Shown here piece after piece: positions 13,397 to 19,295 of a DNA stretch of 19,295 nucleotides. This stretch comes from JAJPKE01 sp052143275 (GTDB taxonomy: Bacteria > Chloroflexota > Ktedonobacteria > Ktedonobacterales > JADMIN01), in NCBI GenBank assembly GCA_052143275.1, contig JBKQTH010000119.1:1-19295 (forward strand). The letters are read 5' to 3'. The notes below the pieces were generated by a model that saw only the letters and a program-made list of their open reading frames with translations, made no database searches and was not told where the DNA came from. Numbering within the stretch: the first letter of the stretch is position 1; each line of letters starts with the position of its first letter. Made by a program: the position numbers and the translations under genes.

Positions 13397-14341
13397 CTAG
13401 CGGCTGACCGCCGCAGCTGCGCGTTCATTCTCCACCAGGTCCAGATACACCTCTTCGAGGGAATGGGAGGTTGGTTCAACCGAGCGTATGGGTGCGCCTG
13501 CCTGCACGAGGGCCCGCACCAACTCAGGATTCTGCTCATCGGGATCAGTGAGACTGACGGAGAGGGTGCCGTCTTCGGCCGTCGCATCCCGGACAAAGGA
13601 CAGAGCACGCACCGTCGCGATCCAGTGCGCCGCGTCGCCGACGACACGCACCTGGGTCCCCATTCCAAACATGCCCACCCGTAGATTCGCGGGGGTGCCC
13701 AGGCGCAGGAGCTGCGAGCGAAACACCCCGATCAGATCGCAGAGTTCATCAGCCTCGGGCAGATTATGCGTGGTGAGAAAGATGGTGCGTCCCTCGGCCC
13801 GCAACTCTTTGATGAAGTCGCGCACCACGCGCGCCGCTTCCGGATCGAGGCCAGCCGTTGGCTCATCGAGGAAGATCACCTTTGGTTCGTGCAGCAAGGC
13901 GCGGGCAATCGCCAGCTTCTGCCGCATGCCTTTCGAGAAGCCCCCCACCTTGTCGCCGCGCCGGTCCCACAGGTCGAGCAGACGCAGATAGCGTTCGACC
14001 TGGCTGGAGGCGCGCTCGGCAGGGAGATCATACATCTCGGCAAAAAACAGCAGGTTTTGCCAGGCACTGAGACGGTCATACAAGCCCGGCGTCTCCGTGA
14101 GGATCCCAACGGCTTGCCGAATCGCCTGGTTGTTCTCGCCCAGGCGATAGCCCGCCACGACTGCGCTCCCACGCGTGGGAGCAATCAACGCCGAGAGCAT
14201 GCGCACGGTGGTCGTTTTGCCCGCCCCATTGGGTCCGAGGAAACCAAAGACGGTTCCCTCGGGAATGGCCAACGTCAAGTCGTCCACCGCCACCAGGCTG
14301 CCGAAGGTCCGGGTCAAGTGGCTCGTTTCGATAGCGTTCAT
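13397..14341 (-). CDS. ABC transporter ATP-binding protein (NatA/CcmA-type)
   Basis: This gene encodes 314 residues. GGGAG lies five bases before ATG 14341. Walker A GPNGAGKTT is at 36-44, signature FSKGM at 135-139, Walker B VIFLDEP at 155-161 with TAGLDP, and the H-loop histidine in TTHNL (His192). The Q-loop position is replaced by TETPGLYDRLS (82-92), common in this subfamily. The C-terminal 100 residues resemble the accessory domain of multidrug/ABC-2 exporters and end in HSLEEVYLDLV. It supplies energy to the permease downstream. Its start overlaps by four bases (ATGA) with the stop of a 40-residue ORF upstream, suggesting translational coupling. Confidence 0.92.
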   Translation of the reverse strand: MNAIETSHLTRTFGSLVAVDDLTLAIPEGTVFGFLGPNGAGKTTTVRMLSALIAPTRGSAVVAGYRLGENNQAIRQAVGILTETPGLYDRLSAWQNLLFFAEMYDLPAERASSQVERYLRLLDLWDRRGDKVGGFSKGMRQKLAIARALLHEPKVIFLDEPTAGLDPEAARVVRDFIKELRAEGRTIFLTTHNLPEADELCDLIGVFRSQLLRLGTPANLRVGMFGMGTQVRVVGDAAHWIATVRALSFVRDATAEDGTLSVSLTDPDEQNPELVRALVQAGAPIRSVEPTSHSLEEVYLDLVENERAAAAVSR

Positions 14342-14460
14342 AGGTACTCCCTGCACTCCCGCCTGCACGCTCCCGTTTGTGCCTGTGCCGAATCAGTGCA
14401 CCAATTCATTGCTTGGTGGGGACGGTTTCCCACCGTGGTGGACAGTCCCCGTATCTTCAC
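14338..14460 (-). CDS. Possible 40-residue leader ORF coupled to the ABC ATPase
   Basis: GTG 14458-14460 is preceded at six bases by AAAGGAG, one of the best ribosome sites in the window. The frame encodes 40 residues (MKIRGLSTTVGNRPHQAMNW, then a Cys/Arg-rich tail) and its TGA overlaps the ATPase ATG as ATGA. A 33-base hairpin lies inside it. It could be a leader peptide that governs translation of the transporter, or the ribosome site of a vanished gene. The protein sequence is not recognised. Confidence 0.4.
   Translation of the reverse strand: MKIRGLSTTVGNRPHQAMNWCTDSAQAQTGACRRECREYL
14418..14450. repeat. Hairpin inside the leader ORF
   Basis: GGGGAC (14418-14423) pairs with GTCCCC (14445-14450), and inside it CCACC (14430-14434) pairs with GGTGG (14437-14441). 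It begins ten bases after the GTG start of the leader ORF, so it could modulate translation or transcription of the transporter. It also resembles dispersed palindromic repeats in other genomes. Confidence 0.5.
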
Positions 14461-14463
14461 AAC

Positions 14464-14589
14464 TCACTCCTTTCGCGTTGCCCGGTCAAACAGCGTCGTC
14501 AACTCCCGCGCGTAGGGACCTGCGTCCAGGTGAGGATTGGCGATGAAGAGGGGAGGCAACGCGTCATCGGAAGTGCCGATGGATCGGCT
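14464..14589 (-). pseudogene. Short C-terminal remnant, in frame behind the 72-residue gene
   Basis: The codons directly after the stop of the 72-residue membrane protein stay open for 41 residues (SRSIGTSDDALPPLFIANPH, then LDAGPYARELTTLFDRATRKE) to TGA 14464-14466. The sequence has protein-like composition and its end overlaps the ribosome site of the leader ORF, as expected for a genuine C-terminus in an operon. It may be the end of a deleted regulator gene, or a readthrough extension. I recognise no family. Confidence 0.35.
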
Positions 14590-14808
14590 TCACCGTAGCA
14601 CGAGGCCGAGGACCGCCAACGCAACGCCGATGAGCACGATCACAAGGGCTTGGATCTTTGGATCGAGGTTTCGGCCTATAAAGTTCCTTCGAGGCGCAAT
14701 CCCGACGAGCTCGAGCACACCATAGACGACGGCTACCCCCCCGGTGACGAGTAGGACTGCGGAGGCGCGGTTGGCAGTGAACAGCCCTCCCAATGGCACC
14801 TGTCTCAT
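14590..14808 (-). CDS. Small two-helix membrane protein
   Basis: This gene encodes 72 residues. AAGGAG lies nine bases before ATG 14808 and overlaps the TGA of the preceding frameshifted gene. Two hydrophobic segments are visible (about residues 16-36 and 50-71), separated by a basic loop with APRRNFIGRNLDPK. No family is recognised. It is probably part of the operon leading to the ABC transporter. Confidence 0.65.
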   Translation of the reverse strand: MRQVPLGGLFTANRASAVLLVTGGVAVVYGVLELVGIAPRRNFIGRNLDPKIQALVIVLIGVALAVLGLVLR

Positions 14809-14814
14809 AGCACA

Positions 14815-15028
14815 TCACTCCTTCGCTACTTGCCCATTTGTCGCTTGGGCGTCGAGCGTGGTGGCCCCGCCGTCTGGGCGCTTCTTCGGTTTGCCCTGCT
14901 TCCCCCAGCAATGGGCCAGCGTCCAAGAGGCGGCGTAGTGCCTCATCTTCGGTTAGCGGGCGCAACGAAACGGCCTTGTCATATCCGCGCTTGGTTTCCA
15001 GCTTTGGCGTCGTATTGTCTGTACCCAT
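14815..15028 (-). pseudogene. Small hydrophilic protein gene with a one-base frameshift
   Basis: ATG 15026-15028 is preceded by GGGGAG. The frame starts MGTDNTTPKLETKRGYDKAV and continues SLRPLTEDEALRRLLDAGPLLG. At a run of five G (minus strand, near 14911-14915) it loses its natural frame. Removing one G gives KQGKPKKRPDGGATTLDAQA, then TNGQVAKE and a TGA (14815-14817) directly at the ribosome site of the next gene, the expected arrangement. The intact product would have about 70 residues, acidic at first and basic later, with an LTxDEALRxLL motif. The uncorrected frame runs to 14564 across the next gene. It may be a sequencing error or a true mutation. Confidence 0.6.
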
Positions 15029-15137
15029 GATCTCATCTCCCCGCGCTGTTCTGTAGTCCATTCTATGACAATCGCATAACCGCCTCTTGGTGGTACCACG
15101 CGTATGCCGTGCTGGCGACCGCTGTTCATCTTCCTAG

Positions 15138-15180
15138 GCGCGCGCTCCGCAAGCTCCGCGCGCACTCTTTTTATTTTTTT
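15138..15180 (+). terminator. Rho-independent terminator-like hairpin, plus-strand orientation
   Basis: GCGCGCG (15138-15144) pairs with CGCGCGC (15157-15163) around a 12-base loop and is followed by ACTCTTTTTATTTTTTT. This is a classical terminator on the plus strand. No plus-strand gene ends here; it lies between two minus-strand genes, where on the other strand the run is A. The space 15029-15266 holds no other gene I can support. Confidence 0.6.
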
Positions 15181-15266
15181 AGGGTGGCAATTGTTTCGAT
15201 CGCGCGACTCCGTGAACTGATGAGGAGTCTACGGCAAAAAAGCGAGGCTGTCTTCCCTCGAAAGAG

Positions 15267-18200
15267 TTATTCGGAGAGCGTTCTGTCCTCTTCTCCAGTG
15301 AGGAGGTGGAACGCCCGCGCACGGGCCACTGCCTGGGTGCGATTAGTTGCACCAAGTTTTGCCAGGAGATGCTTGACGTGGAGTTTGACGGTGTGCAGGC
15401 TGAGTACCAGGCGCTCGGCGATCTGCTGGTTGGAGAGCCCTTCGGCCACCAGTTGGAGCACATCGTGCTCACGGTCACTCAGCGGCTCATGGGGCGTCGT
15501 GCCTGGTGCTGGTTGTGCCGAGACATCGGGCTGAGCCTGCCAGACGGGGGCAATCGCTGCCTGGATGCGCCGAAGGTAGTCAGGCGAGGCGGTGGTAAAC
15601 GGGGCCATCAGCGCGAGCAGGCGCGCCATCACCTCGCCTTCGTCGGCAAAGAGGCGCAGATAGCCCTCGGGTTCGGCCTGAGCGAGGACAGGTCCCAGCG
15701 TGGAAAGTGCCTGCTTGGTCTTGCCCTGGGCGTACAGAGCCAGCGCCAGCAGCATTTGGACCTCGATGCGTCGGCCATGAGCGCCTGCGCGGGCGGTGAT
15801 CTCCAGCAAACGGTCCAACAGCATCCGCGCTTGAGCGAGCGACGAGGCATTCCGGTGGCCTCGTCCACGCGCGATCAAAACACGCGCCAAGACGACATAG
15901 CGCACGTAGTGCTTCTTCGCCAGCGGGGTCGTGAGCGGGTCATCGTAGCGCAATCCGCAGGTCGAGGCCCAGTGCACGGCCGACTCGAGCTGGCCGCAGG
16001 CGAGGGCAAGGCGGACAGGAATCAGGATCAGCACGTCTTTCATCGCCTGGGGGATCGGAAACCGTGGCACATCAAACTCCTCGCGTTCCAACAGCTGTCT
16101 GGCCCACTCCCCGTTGCCTTGCGCCAGCGCCACGTGCGCCTGAATCCTGAGTCCGAACAGCGCGAACTCAGGAATGGGACGAACACTCTCGGGGAGTGGG
16201 TCTAGCGCGAGGAGCTGCTGCCCAGCAGCCTCCGCTTCTTGCAGCCGATTCCACTCGCAGAGCAGCACGCCAGAGCGCCAATGTGCCCATGCAAGCAGCA
16301 GGAGCGGTGGATCGCGCTGCTCACGGCAGGAGCGGAACACATCCTCATAGAGCCGTCCCAGTTCGCGTAATCGGCCCTGCTCCTCGTACAAATCGTCGAG
16401 GAATGAGAGGACCAACTGATTGGGGATGGTTCCGCCAACAGGAAAGGCGCTCCGCCACATCTGCTCCGAGGCCCGCAGATCCCCACGCGCGCGATAGGCT
16501 GCCCCAAGCAGCACCTGTTGCCGCCACAGGGTGAAACGACTCCAAGCCGTCTCCGGTCCCGTGAGCGAACGCGTCACCTCCGCAGCGTGGATCAGCGCCT
16601 GCGGGATATTGCCCTGGGCCAGCGCCAGCGCTGCCTGATGCAGCGCCAGTTCCCGCTGCAGTGCTGCCTGTGACTCGGGATCGTCCTGCGCATGCGCCTC
16701 CAACAGCGCGGTAAGATGTTGGGTGACCTGCTCTGGGTCAAGCGGCTCCGACGTGCGCAGGGGCCGTGTCCAGATCACGGCGAGAGAGAGGGACACCGAG
16801 GCCGCGACAAGCGCCTTTGGGAGCCGATCCAGCCAGCGGCGGAGAAGCACGAGCTTCCCTTGCTCCACCAGAGACGGCACCAACTCTTCCAGGAGGCTTG
16901 ACGCGTGGGGCAGGTCACCAGAGAGCAAGGCGTATTCACAGGCATCCTCTCCCCACCCGTGCTGTTCATACCAGCGACTGGCCCGACGATACAGTTCTGG
17001 CACAAGCGCTGGCTCCTCCTGCTGCAGGAGGGTGCGCAGCGTTTCAGCGAAGAGCGGATGATAGCGATACCAGGTAGCGGTGTCATCCAGCGCACTGACA
17101 AAGAGATTATCCTGGAGCAGGGTCGCGAGCTTCCGCTGGGCACCAGACTCTCCAGTAACGCTCTCGCAGAGCGGTCCGCTGAGCCGCTCCAGGGTGCTTG
17201 TTCGGAGCAAAAAGCGCTGCATCTCGGATGTTTGCGGCATCAGGATTTCTTCCCGCACGTAGTCCAGGAGAAACCGACGGGTTTGCCCCGTCCCCTGGAG
17301 CACGCGCGCGGCATCGGCGTGCCCGCGCAGGGCCAGTGTCACCAATTGAATCCCAGCAATCCAGCCCTCGGTACGCTCTTCCAGGAGACGTATCGCCCCG
17401 GAGTCGAGCGGAAGTCCCATCGCGTGCACAAACGCCTCGACTTCGGCTGGCACAAACCCCAGCGCCTCGCTGCGCAGTTCGAAGACCTGATTCCGGGCTC
17501 GCCAGCGCGAAAGTCCCGGCAGACCCGCCCGTGTGCCGATCATCACATGCAGCCGCGAGGGGAGATGTGAGAGCAGGAACAGCAGCAGGGCCTGACTCAC
17601 CTCGGTCGTGAGCTGATGGACGTCGTCCAGGATCAAGACCGCTTCGTCCGGAAGCAGGCGTTCAAGATCGTTGAGGAGACGGGTCAGAACCCGTTCGTGT
17701 TCGGAGGGCTGCCAGGGCCGATCGGTCTCTACCGCGGCACCCAGGCGCTCGTCGAGGCACGCCAGAGCAGCGCTGAGTGAGGAAAGCAAGCGCGCTGGGT
17801 CGTTCTCCCCCTCTTCGCAGGAAAGCCAGGCCACTGGCCGCGTGGTCATAGCAGCCCATTCGGCCAGCAGCGTGGTCTTGCCAGAGCCAGCTGGAGCCGA
17901 GACGAGGATCAACGGCCCTTGCAGGCTCTGCTCCAGGAGCGCGAGCAGGTGTGGGCGTGCCACATGCGGCACCGGCAGACGCGGGGGAGTAATGGTGGTC
18001 TGGAGGATCACGGTCGACGTCAGCCCTGGCAACGACACAGCGACGTGCGAAACGGGCGGCGCGTCCTCACCTGGTTTCCCGCTTCCGGCGCTTTCCGCAT
18101 CAGTTGCCAGGCGGCAGGCCGCCTCACGCAGTTTCGCCAACGTAACATTGGTGGAGACGCCCAGGTAACAGCGGGAGAGTCGTCCTCGCTTGCGACGATA

Positions 18201-18413
18201 GGCGCGCCAGTACCACCCGCCGCGTCGATTGCCAGCACATGCTTTGTGCGCGGTAAAGGTGCCCTCCTCGCTGGTAAACGTGAAGGTGGTCGCCGTTTCC
18301 AGCCAGGCATACCAGGCAGGAGTATCAAGGAGCACCACCACCTTTTGACCCTGCTGCTCATACACCAGACACCCATTCCGAACGGTTCCGACGGTTGGTG
18401 AGAGGTTCTGCAT
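15267..18413 (-). CDS. Large MalT-like LuxR-family regulator (STAND ATPase)
   Basis: This gene encodes 1048 residues. ATG 18413 was chosen over the upstream-open frame because it has GGAG about nine bases before it and lies downstream of a well-formed promoter. Residues 1-110 form an extra domain containing TFTFTSEEGTFTAHK, RGGWYWRAYRRKRGRLSRCY and LTLAKLREAACRLA-like parts, reminiscent of small DNA-binding domains (DUF6788-like). Then comes a STAND/NB-ARC-type ATPase with Walker A APAGSGKTT (173-181) and Walker B LILDDVH (260-266), a MalT-type middle domain, a helical TPR-like region (about 480-950), and a C-terminal LuxR helix-turn-helix (LSDREHDVLQLVAEGLSNQQ to VKHLLAKLGATNRTQAV, about 978-1038). 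Such proteins bind an inducer, oligomerise with ATP and activate transcription. It may control the minus-strand genes that follow. All key motifs are intact. Confidence 0.93.
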   Translation of the reverse strand: MQNLSPTVGTVRNGCLVYEQQGQKVVVLLDTPAWYAWLETATTFTFTSEEGTFTAHKACAGNRRGGWYWRAYRRKRGRLSRCYLGVSTNVTLAKLREAACRLATDAESAGSGKPGEDAPPVSHVAVSLPGLTSTVILQTTITPPRLPVPHVARPHLLALLEQSLQGPLILVSAPAGSGKTTLLAEWAAMTTRPVAWLSCEEGENDPARLLSSLSAALACLDERLGAAVETDRPWQPSEHERVLTRLLNDLERLLPDEAVLILDDVHQLTTEVSQALLLFLLSHLPSRLHVMIGTRAGLPGLSRWRARNQVFELRSEALGFVPAEVEAFVHAMGLPLDSGAIRLLEERTEGWIAGIQLVTLALRGHADAARVLQGTGQTRRFLLDYVREEILMPQTSEMQRFLLRTSTLERLSGPLCESVTGESGAQRKLATLLQDNLFVSALDDTATWYRYHPLFAETLRTLLQQEEPALVPELYRRASRWYEQHGWGEDACEYALLSGDLPHASSLLEELVPSLVEQGKLVLLRRWLDRLPKALVAASVSLSLAVIWTRPLRTSEPLDPEQVTQHLTALLEAHAQDDPESQAALQRELALHQAALALAQGNIPQALIHAAEVTRSLTGPETAWSRFTLWRQQVLLGAAYRARGDLRASEQMWRSAFPVGGTIPNQLVLSFLDDLYEEQGRLRELGRLYEDVFRSCREQRDPPLLLLAWAHWRSGVLLCEWNRLQEAEAAGQQLLALDPLPESVRPIPEFALFGLRIQAHVALAQGNGEWARQLLEREEFDVPRFPIPQAMKDVLILIPVRLALACGQLESAVHWASTCGLRYDDPLTTPLAKKHYVRYVVLARVLIARGRGHRNASSLAQARMLLDRLLEITARAGAHGRRIEVQMLLALALYAQGKTKQALSTLGPVLAQAEPEGYLRLFADEGEVMARLLALMAPFTTASPDYLRRIQAAIAPVWQAQPDVSAQPAPGTTPHEPLSDREHDVLQLVAEGLSNQQIAERLVLSLHTVKLHVKHLLAKLGATNRTQAVARARAFHLLTGEEDRTLSE

Positions 18414-18444
18414 GAGACAGCACTCCGGGAGAACGTTGGCAGGT

Positions 18445-18473
18445 GTTAGGGATACTCCGAACAGTTCCCTAAC
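18445..18473. promoter_or_regulatory. 8-bp inverted repeat at the regulator's transcription start
   Basis: GTTAGGGA (18445-18452) and TCCCTAAC (18466-18473) are perfect inverted repeats with a 13-base spacer. Because they lie over and just past the predicted start of transcription, they could be a repressor operator, or a hairpin in the mRNA leader. Confidence 0.5.
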
Positions 18474-18477
18474 GGCA

Positions 18478-18506
18478 AGTATAGCAGGATGGTGAGGAAA
18501 CCTCAA
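18478..18506 (-). promoter_or_regulatory. Sigma70-like promoter of the LuxR regulator
   Basis: On the minus strand, TTGAGG (18501-18506) and TATACT (18478-18483) are separated by 17 bases. The predicted start of transcription falls near 18471, in the inverted repeat 18445-18473 and about 58 bases before the chosen start codon. Confidence 0.6.
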
Positions 18507-18675
18507 GGAATGATGGCCACCGTAAAAATGGATACAGGGTAAACTCTCATGATACCGTGCAGGGATCTGCCCACCAAAGACGTGCGAACACGAAACCAGA
18601 GGAAGATGCCATTGGAGTTGACTCACTTTGGTGGACACATGTAAGCTTGGGGGTGAAGCTCCCGAGGAGGTGTCC

Positions 18676-18985
18676 ATGGCGAAAACATCCAAGCACGTCT
18701 AGCCTCATTCGCCAGAGTTCCGTGCGGAAGCGATCCGGCTGGCGCGGACGAGCGGGAAATCGCACCGGCAGATTGCCGAGGATCTGGGCATGACCAGCGA
18801 AACCTTGCGCTTATGGCTCAAGCAAGCGGATCTGGACGCGGGGAAGCGGCATGACGGACTGACCGTGCTGTGAACAGGAAGAGCTGCGCCGCCTGCGGCG
18901 GGAGAACCGGATCCTACGGGAAGAACGGGAGATTCTCCGAAAAGCCGCGGCCTTCTTCGCTCGGGAGAACGACGCGATCCGGTGA
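18676..18985 (+). pseudogene. IS3-family transposase OrfA, with internal stop and frameshift
   Basis: ATG 18676 (AGGAGG five bases before) starts MAKTSKHV, then a TAG stop at codon 9. The frame resumes with PEFRAEAIRLARTSGKSHRQ, IAEDLGMTSETLRLWLKQAD and LDAGKRHDGL, the classical IS3 OrfA helix-turn-helix of the HTH_Tnp_1 type. Near 18868-18874 the frame shifts, and the leucine-zipper-like part continues as EQEELRRLRRENRILREERE and ILRKAAAFFARENDAIR to TGA 18983-18985. Two lesions make it inactive. Confidence 0.8.
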
Positions 18986-19125
18986 CGGTGTACGCGTTTA
19001 TGGAGCGGGAGAAGGCCGTTCATCCTGTCCATCGGATGTGCCGGGTGCTGGGTGTCTCCTGAAGCCAGATTCTGGGCGTGGCGGCGGCGCGAGCCCTCAG
19101 CGACACCTGGTGCCGCATGAGGGAA
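18982..19125 (+). pseudogene. IS3-family transposase OrfB, 5' fragment
   Basis: GTG 18982 overlaps the OrfA stop (GTGA) and begins VTVYAFMEREKAVHPVHRMC RVLGVS, which matches the usual start of IS3 OrfB (IS150-like), then meets TGA 19060-19062. After a shift the expected FWAWRRREPSA-type block is seen near 19070-19100. The catalytic DDE domain is absent. The remaining sequence to about 19195 has no clear coding content. Confidence 0.65.
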
Positions 19126-19209
19126 ACCGTCCACGAAACTGGGTTTACTCCACAAGCTGATCGGACGGATTCGCCCCACGCTGGGGCCACGCCGGTGATT
19201 CCGAGGGTA

Positions 19210-19238
19210 TTGACACACCGCACCAACGCATGTATCAT
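19210..19238 (+). promoter_or_regulatory. Strong sigma70-like promoter
   Basis: TTGACA (19210-19215) and TATCAT (19233-19238) are separated by exactly 17 bases. The likely start of transcription is near 19245, about 26 bases before the ATG at 19271. It lies just outside the recognisable IS3 remnant. Confidence 0.7.
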
Positions 19239-19270
19239 AGTTATGCGACAAGGTGACAAAGGTGACGAAC

Positions 19271-19295
19271 ATGCCGATCTGGCTGGAAGTCAATC
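19271..19295 (+). CDS. Start of an unidentified gene, cut by the window edge
   Basis: ATG 19271 is preceded by AAAGGTGA five bases upstream and by a consensus-like promoter. Only MPIWLEVN is visible, so nothing can be said about the product. The direct repeat AAGGTGAC (twice within 19250-19266) gives two possible ribosome sites. Confidence 0.55.

Larger units (their letters stand above)
18604..19195 (+). mobile_element. Decayed IS3-family insertion sequence
   Basis: An OrfA/OrfB arrangement typical of IS3-family elements is visible, but both frames are broken. A probable left end lies around GGTGGACACATG (near 18630), since IS3 elements often begin with TGGACA-type repeats. The right end cannot be fixed: OrfB similarity stops by about 19125 and most of the gene is missing. 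Boundaries are approximate. The element has probably lost the ability to move by itself. Confidence 0.6.

Noticed and set aside
13372..13668. N-terminal extension of the ABC permease frame
   Set aside because: Overlaps the ATPase gene antiphase and does not look like a permease; the internal ATG at 13371 matches the family N-terminus.
18414..18692. N-terminal extension of the LuxR regulator frame
   Set aside because: Would run through the promoter and the inverted repeat and has non-protein-like composition; ATG 18413 has a ribosome site.
1..19295. tRNA, rRNA or riboswitch genes
   Set aside because: I looked for cloverleaf-like or known leader patterns on both strands and saw none that I could support by eye.

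Overview
The window looks like chromosomal accessory DNA from a Ktedonobacterales-type member of the Chloroflexota. This rests on the GC-rich, Gram-positive-like style of the genes, the very large MalT-like LuxR regulator with an N-terminal extra domain, two DrrAB/NatAB-type ABC pairs, a DinB-fold protein, a BtrH_N-type protein and a decayed IS3-family element. It is an inference from protein style; no marker gene is present.

Layout. 1-1450: the tail of an unidentified gene, a small membrane protein ending in a strong hairpin, then about 700 bases without a convincing gene that hold a degenerate duplicated repeat built on a TTGTTGCRCC core. 1450-4420: a minus-strand four-gene operon (DrrA-like ATPase, DrrB-like permease, TetR regulator, four-helix membrane protein). 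A sigma70-like promoter lies upstream between two candidate TetR operators, and inverted copies of the TTGTTGCAC motif occur beyond it. 4981-6499: a zone of gene remnants: a UPF0175 antitoxin-like gene followed by a PIN (DUF3368) toxin cut off after about 60 residues, an antisense frameshifted HIT-protein remnant, and a nucleotidyltransferase of the lincosamide/aminoglycoside type lacking its N-terminus. 6570-8434: an intact BtrH_N-type cysteine-protease-fold protein and a DinB-family protein on the plus strand. 8558-9310: an unrecognised minus-strand gene with direct repeats upstream. 9310-10480: low-coding DNA with short direct repeats, then a zinc-ribbon/HNH-like 5' gene piece facing an antisense arsenite-methyltransferase C-terminal piece.

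10489-15028 is a long series of minus-strand genes, closely spaced and possibly one operon: a frameshifted 70-residue gene, a 72-residue membrane protein, two very short ORFs, an ABC ATPase coupled by an ATGA overlap, an ABC-2 permease, a 107-residue ORF, DUF1214, DUF1254 (TAATG overlap) and a DUF2127-like membrane protein. Upstream of it lies a 1048-residue STAND/LuxR regulator with its own promoter and an 8-bp inverted repeat at the predicted start of transcription. The right end is an inactivated IS3-type element with internal stops and frameshifts, followed by a strong consensus-like promoter and the first eight codons of another gene.

I did not find a clearly new multi-gene system. The observations most worth checking are the inverted motif clusters flanking the drrAB-tetR cassette, the series of precisely abutting truncated genes in 5.3-6.4 kb and 10.0-10.4 kb, and the very short coupled ORFs upstream of the second ABC transporter.
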